Shown piece by piece: positions 30,509 through 40,647 of a DNA stretch of 64,000 nucleotides; positions within the stretch are counted from its first letter, which is position 1; every line of letters starts with the position of its first letter. The notes beneath the pieces are model-generated. The model saw only the letters and a list, made by a program, of their open reading frames with translations. It had not been told where the DNA came from and did no database searches. A program made the position numbers and the translations under genes. This DNA is from Pleodorina starrii (taxonomy: Eukaryota > Chlorophyta > Chlorophyceae > Chlamydomonadales > Volvocaceae): the NCBI GenBank assembly GCA_030267565.1, contig BRXU01000001.1, forward strand, positions 4,092,001-4,156,000. Reading direction: 5' to 3'.

Positions 30509-33500
30509 TAATAATAATAATAATAATGATACGCCCGGCCGGTAGCCGAGGCGTGGGTTATGGGAGCAGAGGGGGTGGGGTGACGGGTTTCCCCGGTCCC
30601 AGCCCCCCCCACCACCGCAAGGAACTTAAGACTTGTCCCACGTTGGTTACGTGCCGGCCGGTGTCGGTTCCGCATGGGGGTTGCGTTCCATTTGTCTGCG
30701 GGTTATAACGATAGTGTTGAGTGTCCTAACTGCATGGTCGTGGAGGTCGTTGCAGCATGCTCGGGCTTCCTTGCTGCCCGTGCCTAGGGTGTGGAGTAGA
30801 GGGCGTAGGTCCTTCCTGATAGTACCCGCAAAGCCGAGGCTGATGGCTTCCTGTGTTGTGTAGCGGACCTTCCATCCGGCTTCCGTGAGGAGTTTAGCCA
30901 GTTCTGCGTGTTGTACGGCCTTGTCGTGCTGTTTCTGTGTGTGGTTGGTGTCGGCGGTGTAGCCGACCTCAACAATGTGTACGGTGTGCTGGCTAGGGTC
31001 CTGAGGTCCCTTGTACCCTTGCGCTTGCGTTTCATGGAGGGGGATGTCGGGTATAAGGAGTATATCGGGCCTGAGTTTGAGGCGTTTCTCATCCTCAATA
31101 CTCGGGAGCAGCCATTTGGGCAGGCGTGTGCCGGCCACGTAGTCTGGTCGGGTGTCCGCGGGGCCGGCGTCCATTACAATGTAACAGCCTCCATTGGACC
31201 CACGGGCTAGCGTACTGGTAATGTTTTGGACCGCCTTGTTGTGCCGCTGTATGTATAGGGCTCGCATGCGGGGGTGAAGGCAGCCTCCGAGGATGTGCGC
31301 CCCTGAGTCGAGTTGGTTGCATAGGGGGCAATGTCCCGACGAGGCAGGGCGGCCAGGTGCCACTGGTTTTTTAAATCGCCTCGCAAGCTTGGCGCTCCAT
31401 AGCTGGCCGTATAGGTAGTCGAAGCACCGTTTAACGTGCTTGTGTCGGCCCGCCTTGCGCTGTAGAGTCCGAGTGCTGGTGCTTATGTCGAGGTCGGGCA
31501 GAGTGTTGGCGACGTATTTCATGTAATCTGTTTCGTTCGTGTATCCCGAGTGCGTTTCCGGGCTGACCAAGGACTCGATACCGCGGTTAAGGTCGTTTGC
31601 ATAGTGCCCAGCGTTCTTCTCAGGCCCAGCCATTTTCCGCAGCCACCAGTGTTGACTTCGAGGATTATTGTCTGAGGTCTCGGTTGCGCTCAGCGCGTCG
31701 GGGTCTAGCTTGGAGAGTCCTCGCGCGGCTCGTACGGCTGCTTTGTCCGCTTTCTCGTTGTAAGTTACCCCAGTGTGGTCTTTCACTTTAAGCAAAGATG
31801 TCTTCAGGTTACAAGCCGCTCGTCGTTTAAGGATTAATACGATTTCCTCAAGCAGCGCCTTGTGCTTACTAAGCTGAAGCTTATGTGGGTTGTTTATCAT
31901 CTTTTTAATGAGATGTAGCGACGCGGCAGAGTCCGTCCATATAGTTAGGTGAGCTTCGTCGTGCAGCGTGCCTCTGCGCATCTGGAGTCCTTGATGGATG
32001 GCACTCAGTTCGCACCGTGTAATAGTTTGGCAGCCCTGGTGGCCTGCGTTCACATTGATGTGGAGCGTTGTGTTGGTAAGTGCGTCGACGGCCGCGGCCC
32101 CCAGGAGATGTCTTTCCTCGTCGCCATCTTTGATTTTTTGCACTGACCCGTCTGTGTATATGGCGTCTTGGGCGTTGTATCGCAGAGCATATTTGGCAGG
32201 AAATGCCAGGAACGCGGCGCTTCCCTCTTCCGTGGAGAGGTTGTCGCACGTGCGGGAGGGAGCTGCCGCGGCGGGTGGCTTCTCGGTCATACTACGCAGC
32301 CGCTTGCGCACCCATTGGGGTGGCTTCCAAGAGAGGGCGGGGCCAGTGGCGACGTGGCGGGCTGCCGTCATAGCAAGCGCTCTGCGGAGGCTGGTACCGT
32401 ACGCGCGGCCGGATTCATTGCTAACCAGGAGCAGGGTGAGTCCGTTTGGGTAGGGTTTTGGAGCGTCTACGCTCACTTCGCTGTAAAGGTCCCCCGTTCC
32501 TGAAAATGCGTCTATTGTACCGATCATGGTGACCAGCGGGTGGGTGAGGTAGCGGGTGTAGGGCGCCGTTTGGGACGTGGGCAGCAGGAGTAGGGTAGCG
32601 GTGGGGTTATCTGTGCTCCGTGTCGCGTCGGCCCAGCCTAGCGCCCATCGCAGTGCATGATGCCCCTCGTCCGGCTTAGGTTCAGGGTGCGCGACGGATA
32701 CGCCCGTGCACGGTTGCGAATACGCGTCGTGGTTGGCTCCGAAGAGCTGATCTTCTGGGTACCGCGAGTAGTAGATGGCGGTGCTGTCTGCTACGTTGAG
32801 GGGGGATGCAAAGCGCTCTGTTGCGGCGCCCAGCGCGGTCATGAGGCGTTTCATCAGCCGTTCAGATATCCTCCGCTCATGGGCCTCTCGAATGGGGTGT
32901 GCTTTGGTGCCCCCTCCGTCCCGATACCGCAGGAGGAGGCGTGCGACATCCTCCGCGAAGCCACCCGCGGCCGCGATCTGTGCGTGCTCTTCCGGGCGTT
33001 TCTGTTGGGCGTCGCTGTACCGGAGCCACAGGCTGCGGAGGCGGCTTGCCGCCACCTGGCCGACGCAGCGCCCTTGGGGATCGTACACGAATGCCATCCC
33101 AATGGCTTGCAGTCCATCGGGTATGTCCCCGCTGCCGTCCCATGGTACATGCCTGTGTGTGCCGTTACGATTGCCAATTTGGACCGTATACCGCCCCGGC
33201 GGGTGGATGTCCCGGTCCGGGTTACCCGGGTGTACGTTGATTTCGACAAACTGCCGTAGGAGACGTTGGCCTCGGGTCACGTTGAGGCATTCAGTCTCCC
33301 ATCTACCTTGCTGTTGCCATTCCGTCAGGTGGTGGTCGCGTGCATTTTCCATCCGACCGGGGTCCTGTTCGGCCTCAACGGCGCGCCGATGCCGGAATGC
33401 ATTCAGCAGCTCTGTCCAGTTGTCTTGCGAGGCCAGTCGCGACTCCTCATCTTCGGTGGGGGCCCATTCTACCTCGACTATCATTTCGGGGTGAGTGGGG

Positions 33501-36500
33501 GCGGTGGGGGTTTCGTACCGGTGCACTGCCTTCGGGTGGTAGCCATTCTCGGTGTACAGTGCTATTGCCCCTTTAGTGATGACAGTACGTTCCCATTCAA
33601 CCTGGTAGTACGTTCGGTGTGTGTGTTGGGTAGCCGAGTCGGTTGTGCGTTGTCGCTTGGGGTTCGGAGCGCTGACGGCGACCCGTTTCCGGATTTCCGC
33701 CTTGATACATGCTACCCTCTCTTGGTCCCCGAAGAGAAGCTGTGTGATGCTAAGGCCATGCTGGGTTGGTGTCCCCGCAGGCCACGCCGTCTCCCCATGG
33801 AGCATGTGGAGTAGCCGTTCGGCGGAGCCTACTTGGGACGTGAGGCCCCGGTGGAGCGGGTGGCGCAGGATTCGTTCGCAGTGCTGAAGGGTAAGTGGGG
33901 TTTGCCGGGGGTCCCACCCAATGGCCTCGGCATCTGTGATACCGTCGACTGGTTTCAGGTTCTGCCGAAGGAGGTATGCTTTGAGCAGCTCACTATCGGT
34001 CTTTCGCTGCGGCTGGTGGCGCCTGGCGGCTGGCCGGGCGGCCGGGCGTCGTGCCTCGAGGGTTGTTGCGGTGCCGGACGACGCTGCCGCGGTTTGGGTT
34101 GCCGTCGCCACACGAGGGGTTGTTGGGCCTGGGCGAGGGGGTGGGTTTTCAGCTGGGGCGGCCGGAACGGTGTCGGCCGGGTCGCGGGGTTTGGCCAGTA
34201 CGTACTTCCTTAGGGTTCCGTGGGGGATGGGGGTGGGTCTTGTCGCTTCCATCGCAAGATCGGTTAGATGTGGGCCGTCCGGGAGGAGTCGTAGTTCGGG
34301 GGGTAAGGGTGCTACACCTCTGTGGCGCGGCGCCCGGGCGCGAACACTGGGGTCAGCATTCAGGGCGAGGCTGAGCTGGTTTAGGGCTATCTGATGGCGT
34401 GGGCCCACCTTCCTGCCACCGATGCGTTGCAGCTGGTCGGTGGTGATGAGATGCGCTCCCGTGTTTTTGTCTTTCAGGGCCCTGAGGTCCAGGCCAAGTT
34501 CCAGCAGGGGCTGTATGCATCGGAAGAGGAGCGCGAGATCCTTGGGCTCGGCCGTCGGGTTGTGCGCCCCGATCAGGTGAATGAGGCTGCCTGCTGCCGG
34601 CTCATAGGTGCTGCCTTTGTCCGTGAGTTCGATACCGGCTTCATGCACGAGAGCAAGTTGTTTGAGTGTGGTATAGTGCCGGCATTCGCGTTTGAATGTG
34701 TGCACTGGTATGGTGCCCATGTATCGGCTCTGCAGGTGCAGGAGGGCTCGGGTTACTGCCCCAAGGCGTCCCTTGTCGTTGAGGGACAGGACAAGCGTCT
34801 TCGCCGCTCTGACCGCATAAAGGGTACGTAGGGTGCCCACCCCCAGACCTAGTCGCGATATGGGACCGAGGATGGCGCGGGTTGGGAAGCCCATTTTTAG
34901 TCCGTAGCTGCGTTTGGCTATGCCGGCGATTTGGGCGTCGAGGCTGGCGATGTCGTGCGGGGTGTACGCCATAGTGGGCAGGCTGTACGCCACAAAGGGG
35001 TGAATGAGGGTTTTGATCATGTTTATGCGTTGATCTGGGGTCGCGAGAGAGTTTTGTATGCTTTGCCCCCGTCGGTCGATTTCGGCGCGAGTGTAGGCCA
35101 CCTGTGTCGTCCAATCCAGAGTAGGGGTGATGTGTACGCCGAGGTATTTATACGATCCTGTTGGGGGTTCGTACGGGATGGGTACGCCATCGATCCGAAT
35201 TTGGTTTTTCAGGAGACGTTCTACGACGGCCCTGTATTTTTGCGTACCGGGGCCCCTACTCAGATCAGTATCGGAACGCGCGCGGCCGTGCAGAATGCCC
35301 TGCAGTTGGCACTTGCCTACGTTGACCTTGAGTGCTCCCCAGCGGGCGTAGCGCTCTATTTTTGTGCTCTGTGTGCGCATGTCAGACACGGTGTTCGTGA
35401 GGATCACTAGGTCGTCCGCAAAGGCCCCCGAGCTAAAGTGGTGTCGGTCATTTTCGTCCGCTTGGAGGCAGCCGTAGCGGTATCCTCGGCCTCCGCTGTG
35501 TAGCCATCTTAGGAGTGGCTCCATGTAAATGATGAACAGTACGGGTGATAGTGTATCGCCCTGAATTGTGCCGCGTTCGATTGCAATCTCCGCGGTGCAG
35601 CCATGTTCGGTGCGTATGCGTGTGGTGGCGCGCGAGTACAGGTTCGCGACCACCGCGATGAGGTCCTCCGGATATCCTAGGTCGTACATGATCATAAGTA
35701 ATTTGTCGTGATCGATGGTGTTAAATGCCGATGTGAAATCGATATATAGTAAGTAGAGGTCACGGCTGGTTAGGCCGGCGTCCTCGATGGCGTGTAGTAC
35801 GTTTTGGATCTGCCGCTCCGTGTTACGCTGTCGGAGGTACCCTTCCTGGGCTTCCGTGAAGATGTGCGCTTGTTCACTAAAGGTGACGATATTAAACGTA
35901 ATGTGGCTGGTGTATAGTTTGTAGAGTGTGTTTGCCAGGGCGATGGGGCGTTTGTTCTTGATGAGGAGTGGGTCGCCCTTTTTGGGAATGAGTACCGTGT
36001 CTGATTGCGTCCAGTGCGGGGGGATTTCGGCCTTGACCCACATGACTGTGATCAGGTGGTGGATTGCGGTTTGGAGGTCGGTGGGGAGTGTCTGTAGCAG
36101 CTCGTTGGGTATGCCGTCTGGCCCGGGGGCTTTGTTGCGGGCGAGATGGTCTAAGCATGCGCGGAAGTTACATGGGTCTAATATGCCAGGGAGGAGGGAC
36201 GGGGGTGCGCTTTCCCATTGGGCTAAACCACGTCGTAGAGGGTCCGGCGCTCCCGGCGTCTCCCAGGGGTAGTTCCGCGGGGCTTCGCTCGGGAGGTATT
36301 TGCCAGTGCGGGGTCCGGAGATGGGCCGGGCTAGGAGCACGAAGTGCGTGTGGAGTGCGTCGAGGATGCCGTCCGAAGTTGTGCACAAATGCCCATCGGC
36401 GGGGTGGCGAATGGCCGTTATGCCGCGTGGCTGATCGTCGGGCTCGAGAATTTGTTTGTGTGCGTGTTTCGGTTTCTTGGCTAGGAGGCTCTGAAATTGT

Positions 36501-39500
36501 TTCCTGGCTTTGCTCGCATGTAATTTACGGGTTTCCGTAGTCAACTTCTTAATTTCCCCTCCCTTTGCTCTTATTGCGGCACGCAGGGCGCGGGTCTCTG
36601 GTGTTTCTTGGAGCTCCGGGTTTTCGCGCGCGTGGGCTGTCGTACCCTCAGGTGGGTTGGGGTTTGCAGGGGTGGTCAGCGGGGTGGGTCGGGTGGGGGG
36701 TTGTAGGGTCTCTGCGTCGGTGTTTTCCGCGTGCGGGGCGCCGGGTGCCGGGTGGGATGGGGTGTCCGGCCGTGGCGCGCGTAGTATGCGGGTGAGTTCG
36801 CATTTCAGCGCCTTGTGTTCGCCGTACAGACGGGTGATTCGCTTGCCGGTGCCTCTTCGTGCGTGCAGGCGCCCCGTGCGGGGGGGCTTGTGCTGGCAGT
36901 GGCTTTCAAGGATCCTGAGGCACCGCAGCAGAAGTGATCCGAGCTCGTGGCTGAGAGTGTCGACGTTCGTTGTTTGGACGGCTTCGTGATCGCGCAGGTG
37001 GGTCAGGATCTGCCTTGCGTCCTCTTTGCTCGCCGCACGCTCCAGTCGCGCGGATGCTGCCGATATGGTTTCGTGTGCGGGTCTGAGTGCGGCTAACAGG
37101 TGAGTGACGGCCTCTGTGAGCGTCGCCTCCATCTCCATGCGTGCTTTGGTTTTGCTCTCTTTTTGTACGGGTAGTTGGATCCGGCTCCAGGAGCTTGGGG
37201 TAAGGTCTGGGGGGGGTTGGGCAGCGGGGGCGGGCAGGAGCCTGATGCCTGCTAGGGGTAGGAGGGTGCAGAGCGGTTTGTGGTCGAAGTTCCCGCCACA
37301 CTCATAAACTTGTTCGTACGCTTTCCCTTCCATTGCCACAGCGTCGCTGGTCTGAGCGGCGAGGAGGACATCGTCGATGCGGCTGTGGTGGGTATCGTGT
37401 CCCTGCTGTGTTTGTGTGTATGTGTACTCACGTCGCGCCGTGTCTACCGGTTTTAGGCCTGTTTCTTCTGAGAAGCGTCGGTGCGCACGGTCTGTCGCAT
37501 TGCAGGTGCCCGTAGACCGGTCGCTCAGTTTGAGTGTTGCATTCCAGTCGCCCGCCATCACAAGGTGTTCGCCCTTAGCATTGGCTTGCAGCGCGGCCGC
37601 CCGTCCGTAATCGTATATTTTCTGCCTGGCGGCGGGGTCGGCCGGGCAGTATACCCCTATGACATGTAGAGTCGTACTGCCCGGGGGGGCGATGCGCACA
37701 TGTCCTATGTACCCACTGAGCTCCGGGGGCACAGGTTCTGCCGTTGCGCTGCCTTGGCGATTGAAGCGGTCTGCCACGCCGATCATCACTCCTGCCTGCC
37801 GTATAGTGGGGTTACTGTCGTGCGGGTGGTTACTCATGTATGTCTGGTAGGGTTTCAGGGTGTGCTTCACCCCGGCGATGGCTCGCCGGTGATGGGCGCT
37901 CAGTTTGGTTTCCGTTAGCACCATTACGTCTGGTTTGTGTTCGTCTAACAGGTGTTTTATTCCCTCGCGGTGCCCCTGCAGGCCGCGGGTATTCATCGTG
38001 AGGATCTTGAGGTGGCCGGGCCGTGGGTCTCCTGGCGCGGGGACGGGTGGCACTGGCACGGTCCTCTGGGGAGTTTCAGCAGGTGCGGCAGGGGCCTCCG
38101 TCCTGGGTTTCTTGGGTAGCACGTATTTTGTCATGTGCTGTTGCTGGGGTCCTGATTTCGGTTTGGGGCGGGGTTGCGGCATGGGGGGGTTGTCTGCGTG
38201 GCGCTTGCGCTGTTTTGTACGTGGGGCGGTTGGTTCGGCGGGCGTGTGCGTGGTGTGTGTTGGCTCGGGGGCCGGGTTGGGAGGGGTATGTGCGGGTCCC
38301 CGAGCTGCCTCTGCTGCATCCGGCGTTTCGTCCGCCCGTTGGTTCCGTCCCGGTCGGATGGGGAGTCCCAGCATACGACGGAGGTGGTATGTGATGGTAT
38401 GGGTTGCTGGCGTCGTTCCCGTCTGACCTCTGGTCCGTTTCCTGCTTCTACTTGCAGGTGCCGCTGCTTGTGGCCCGGGGTTGCGGTTTGCGGCTCCGTC
38501 CGCGTTGGAGCGGCGCGCCGATGTGGTGCCCGCGTCTGCTGGGCGGGCCCCCTGGAGGTCTGGCTGCGTTTCACGCGGGTGGAGCTTGACGTTGTGAGCG
38601 TCCGGCAATGGCTGCGCTGCGCCCGTCCCGGGTTCCGCAGGATCTATTTCCATGGGACTTGGTTCAGCGGCTGTGGTTGCAGGGTTATCACCGGGGTTCT
38701 CATGCTGGGCAGCGCTTAGCTCGGCGGCGTTCAGATCCTCATGCGCAGGGGTAGGGGGTAGGGGGTGTTCGAGTTGTGATGGGGGGGTTTGCGTACGTCC
38801 TTCGGTTCCCGTGAGGTCTGTCTCGTCGATCTCCATCGGTGTGGGGTGGATGTCGGCTGCATCGTACCTGGTTGCCGCGCATGCTGCGTTTTGCCGGTGG
38901 TCCGACTCATCCAGTGCCATCGGTGTGGGGCTGGGGTCAGTGAGATCGAGGATGGTGGGGGCTGTGGGTAGCTGAGCGGTCTGCGTGCGACCTTCCATTG
39001 TGTGCCACTCTTCCAGCCCCGGGATGTGGCGGAAATCCAGCATCATCTGATTGATGGTCAAAATGTCTACCGACGCCAGGTAATGGACGTGGCCTGTTAG
39101 CCGTGCCCACTGGCTGTTGTCCATGGGCGTTTGACTTCGCCCAACCGCCTCAGCTGAGTCAATGCGGAACCAGTTGTCCCCGGCGCGCTTAACCGCTATG
39201 GCGTGGGCTGGCCCTTGCAGTACGAATCCAAGTGAGAGGGCCGTACTGCCGTTGGGTGTGTGTGCCGCAATTCCGGCTAGAATGGTTTCACGACTGCTTC
39301 CGGGTGGGATGGTGTAGCCGCAGGAGACGGATGCGAGGTAGGGGCATGTTCCGCCCTGTAGATTGACGCAGTGGCGTAGGTAGTGGTTCACCAGCATGAC
39401 GCTGAAGTTTCCGGTATGTCGGTTAAACGCATGGCTCCAGAGTTTGGCAGTGCCAGTTTCTCGTGGGCTGTGTCTGGCTAGTTCGTTTAGCCGGAGCTGT

Positions 39501-39825
39501 ACGGCATTGCAGTACTGCAGTACGGTCAGTGGCTCAAGGACCCGACGGCCCATGAGGTTGTTAATGGCGTGTATTTGGCAGAACTGTGCTTCTTGTGGCT
39601 CGTGGTAGGTGGGTGGGGGGATGGTCGCGGGTGGGGGCCACAGCACGGTCAGGCGGTGCAGACGTGTCTGCTGGGTGTGTGGTGCCTGAATCCTCTGGGC
39701 CCTGTGTGTGGGCAAGGGTGATCCGATCATGCGGGTCAGATGTCGTAATGCAGTTGTATGACTACGGATGTGCTCGCGGCTTGGTTGTGCACGCTGTGTG
39801 TGTGTTGGCGTGCTAATGGGGCGCG
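30509..39825 (-). mobile_element. Dualen/RandI-type LINE, apparently intact
   Basis: The non-LTR retrotransposon lies on the minus strand, 9317 bp between the two 84-bp direct repeats. Its 3' end carries an (ATT)n tail (plus strand taataa... at 30509-30527) and a 3' UTR of about 120 bp before the ORF stop at 30647. The 5' UTR is about 95 bp (39731-39825). It has one ORF with two different endonuclease types, the defining feature of Dualen. No frameshift or stop interrupts the ORF and the flanking repeats are identical, so the copy is probably young and may be competent. Confidence 0.93.
30647..39730 (-). CDS. LINE polyprotein: Josephin-like protease, APE, RT, RNase H, restriction-like endonuclease
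   Basis: I choose the ATG at 39730 (MIGSPLPTHRAQ), giving about 3027 residues; upstream codons run into the flanking palindrome. Domains: (1) Josephin-like cysteine protease, HEPQEAQFCQIHAINNL with Cys 51, His 176 (GPAHAIAVKR) and Asp 191 (WFRIDS). (2) Pro-rich linker. (3) APE endonuclease, Asn 580 (MNTRG), Glu 607 (TETKL), Asp 728/Asn 730 (GDWNATL), SRIDDVL and His 817 (FDHKPL). (4) RT about 1180-1460, KAPGPDGIPNELL, IDFTSAFNTIDH, and FADD at 1437-1440. (5) About 1050 residues of unknown function. (6) RNase H from Asp 2527 (YTDGS), CELSAI, WTDSAAS and NEKADKAA. (7) CPLC...H...C finger from 2801. (8) Restriction-like endonuclease, RPD with Asp 2889, Glu 2921 (VEV), then KQHDKAVQHAELAKLL. The protein would nick target DNA, prime cDNA synthesis there and remove RNA. 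The protease may self-process or act on ubiquitin. Confidence 0.93.
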   Translation of the reverse strand: MIGSPLPTHRAQRIQAPHTQQTRLHRLTVLWPPPATIPPPTYHEPQEAQFCQIHAINNLMGRRVLEPLTVLQYCNAVQLRLNELARHSPRETGTAKLWSHAFNRHTGNFSVMLVNHYLRHCVNLQGGTCPYLASVSCGYTIPPGSSRETILAGIAAHTPNGSTALSLGFVLQGPAHAIAVKRAGDNWFRIDSAEAVGRSQTPMDNSQWARLTGHVHYLASVDILTINQMMLDFRHIPGLEEWHTMEGRTQTAQLPTAPTILDLTDPSPTPMALDESDHRQNAACAATRYDAADIHPTPMEIDETDLTGTEGRTQTPPSQLEHPLPPTPAHEDLNAAELSAAQHENPGDNPATTAAEPSPMEIDPAEPGTGAAQPLPDAHNVKLHPRETQPDLQGARPADAGTTSARRSNADGAANRNPGPQAAAPASRSRKRTRGQTGTTPATHTITYHLRRMLGLPIRPGRNQRADETPDAAEAARGPAHTPPNPAPEPTHTTHTPAEPTAPRTKQRKRHADNPPMPQPRPKPKSGPQQQHMTKYVLPKKPRTEAPAAPAETPQRTVPVPPVPAPGDPRPGHLKILTMNTRGLQGHREGIKHLLDEHKPDVMVLTETKLSAHHRRAIAGVKHTLKPYQTYMSNHPHDSNPTIRQAGVMIGVADRFNRQGSATAEPVPPELSGYIGHVRIAPPGSTTLHVIGVYCPADPAARQKIYDYGRAAALQANAKGEHLVMAGDWNATLKLSDRSTGTCNATDRAHRRFSEETGLKPVDTARREYTYTQTQQGHDTHHSRIDDVLLAAQTSDAVAMEGKAYEQVYECGGNFDHKPLCTLLPLAGIRLLPAPAAQPPPDLTPSSWSRIQLPVQKESKTKARMEMEATLTEAVTHLLAALRPAHETISAASARLERAASKEDARQILTHLRDHEAVQTTNVDTLSHELGSLLLRCLRILESHCQHKPPRTGRLHARRGTGKRITRLYGEHKALKCELTRILRAPRPDTPSHPAPGAPHAENTDAETLQPPTRPTPLTTPANPNPPEGTTAHARENPELQETPETRALRAAIRAKGGEIKKLTTETRKLHASKARKQFQSLLAKKPKHAHKQILEPDDQPRGITAIRHPADGHLCTTSDGILDALHTHFVLLARPISGPRTGKYLPSEAPRNYPWETPGAPDPLRRGLAQWESAPPSLLPGILDPCNFRACLDHLARNKAPGPDGIPNELLQTLPTDLQTAIHHLITVMWVKAEIPPHWTQSDTVLIPKKGDPLLIKNKRPIALANTLYKLYTSHITFNIVTFSEQAHIFTEAQEGYLRQRNTERQIQNVLHAIEDAGLTSRDLYLLYIDFTSAFNTIDHDKLLMIMYDLGYPEDLIAVVANLYSRATTRIRTEHGCTAEIAIERGTIQGDTLSPVLFIIYMEPLLRWLHSGGRGYRYGCLQADENDRHHFSSGAFADDLVILTNTVSDMRTQSTKIERYARWGALKVNVGKCQLQGILHGRARSDTDLSRGPGTQKYRAVVERLLKNQIRIDGVPIPYEPPTGSYKYLGVHITPTLDWTTQVAYTRAEIDRRGQSIQNSLATPDQRINMIKTLIHPFVAYSLPTMAYTPHDIASLDAQIAGIAKRSYGLKMGFPTRAILGPISRLGLGVGTLRTLYAVRAAKTLVLSLNDKGRLGAVTRALLHLQSRYMGTIPVHTFKRECRHYTTLKQLALVHEAGIELTDKGSTYEPAAGSLIHLIGAHNPTAEPKDLALLFRCIQPLLELGLDLRALKDKNTGAHLITTDQLQRIGGRKVGPRHQIALNQLSLALNADPSVRARAPRHRGVAPLPPELRLLPDGPHLTDLAMEATRPTPIPHGTLRKYVLAKPRDPADTVPAAPAENPPPRPGPTTPRVATATQTAAASSGTATTLEARRPAARPAARRHQPQRKTDSELLKAYLLRQNLKPVDGITDAEAIGWDPRQTPLTLQHCERILRHPLHRGLTSQVGSAERLLHMLHGETAWPAGTPTQHGLSITQLLFGDQERVACIKAEIRKRVAVSAPNPKRQRTTDSATQHTHRTYYQVEWERTVITKGAIALYTENGYHPKAVHRYETPTAPTHPEMIVEVEWAPTEDEESRLASQDNWTELLNAFRHRRAVEAEQDPGRMENARDHHLTEWQQQGRWETECLNVTRGQRLLRQFVEINVHPGNPDRDIHPPGRYTVQIGNRNGTHRHVPWDGSGDIPDGLQAIGMAFVYDPQGRCVGQVAASRLRSLWLRYSDAQQKRPEEHAQIAAAGGFAEDVARLLLRYRDGGGTKAHPIREAHERRISERLMKRLMTALGAATERFASPLNVADSTAIYYSRYPEDQLFGANHDAYSQPCTGVSVAHPEPKPDEGHHALRWALGWADATRSTDNPTATLLLLPTSQTAPYTRYLTHPLVTMIGTIDAFSGTGDLYSEVSVDAPKPYPNGLTLLLVSNESGRAYGTSLRRALAMTAARHVATGPALSWKPPQWVRKRLRSMTEKPPAAAAPSRTCDNLSTEEGSAAFLAFPAKYALRYNAQDAIYTDGSVQKIKDGDEERHLLGAAAVDALTNTTLHINVNAGHQGCQTITRCELSAIHQGLQMRRGTLHDEAHLTIWTDSAASLHLIKKMINNPHKLQLSKHKALLEEIVLILKRRAACNLKTSLLKVKDHTGVTYNEKADKAAVRAARGLSKLDPDALSATETSDNNPRSQHWWLRKMAGPEKNAGHYANDLNRGIESLVSPETHSGYTNETDYMKYVANTLPDLDISTSTRTLQRKAGRHKHVKRCFDYLYGQLWSAKLARRFKKPVAPGRPASSGHCPLCNQLDSGAHILGGCLHPRMRALYIQRHNKAVQNITSTLARGSNGGCYIVMDAGPADTRPDYVAGTRLPKWLLPSIEDEKRLKLRPDILLIPDIPLHETQAQGYKGPQDPSQHTVHIVEVGYTADTNHTQKQHDKAVQHAELAKLLTEAGWKVRYTTQEAISLGFAGTIRKDLRPLLHTLGTGSKEARACCNDLHDHAVRTLNTIVITRRQMERNPHAEPTPAGT

Positions 39826-39909
39826 CAAGAGAGCGCACGTATTGTTGGAGAATTGGCTCACTGCCATACTGGCGCCAGTATGGCAGTGAGCCAATTCTCC
39901 AACACAGAA
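39826..39909. repeat. Right 84-bp flanking direct repeat of the LINE (likely TSD)
   Basis: Identical to 30425-30508, including palindrome P at 39843-39904. The left neighbours differ (ctcaag versus gcgcaag), which marks the LINE 5' boundary at 39825/39826. Confidence 0.85.
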
Positions 39910-40640
39910 GCAACGAAACAAATTGCAAGGTAAATGCACGTTTATGTTTACAAAGCTTAGCATACAAACACAAACAATTGGCAGCAATTTTAGACTTATC
40001 GAAAACCTCCACATTTGGTTTCGGGGCGGCATGTGGAAACAGGCCCATGTTAGGCCCATGATAAGCCCGCGATAAATTTGTCGGGAAAGATAACATGCCG
40101 GCCAGTGGAGCCCCCCTCTCAGTGCTTCTCCTAGTACTGTCACACATGTGAACAGGATTCGCTGGGAACGGCTGGGACGCCCCGAAGCCGACTTTCAATA
40201 CGGCCCACATGTGAACACGTCCTAAGCATTCCCTCCGTAAGCAAAACATCTCCGAGATAACTTTTGCGAGACCACATTCATCTTCGACTCGCTTGATATC
40301 GCTGGCGGACGCGCTAGCTGTTAACGGGCACACCAGGGCACACCTATGTCCCTGAGCTTTTGCCGTGCGGGATTAAGCGCCGGGCACTCGATCAGAAATT
40401 CCTTCTCGTCCTCAACAGCTCCATCCAAGCGACGGTGACGCGCTGGCGCCTAAAAACACAATTTACACTACCAACAGACCAAACGTCTCCGAAACAGCCC
40501 ATGTAATCTGAAACCTTGGATCCGGCTACTAGGAAGACGACGGCATGGGTCGAACGATGGCGTAGATAGAAAGTCGCAGACGGATAACAGCTTACAGAAT
40601 TTGAAGTATAGGTTCAGCAGCGTTGCAGACATTTAGCCTG
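39910..40640. other. No supported gene right of the LINE
   Basis: The minus-strand frame of the LINE stays open to 40333, but this is flanking sequence read through the palindrome and shows no domain. Words resembling 29549 and 29711 occur near 40031-40100. acatgtgaaca near 40146 and 40206 resembles 7541. These may be small transposon remnants. Confidence 0.4.
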
Positions 40641-40647
40641 AAAGGAA

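Noticed and set aside
32657..38975. Plus-strand ORFs of 100-240 codons across the LINE
   Set aside because: Antisense shadows of the LINE polyprotein, no domains.
39731..40333. About 200 extra N-terminal codons of the LINE ORF
   Set aside because: They cross the flanking 84-bp repeat and begin at a GTG; the first ATG inside the element is at 39730, just before the Josephin-like domain.
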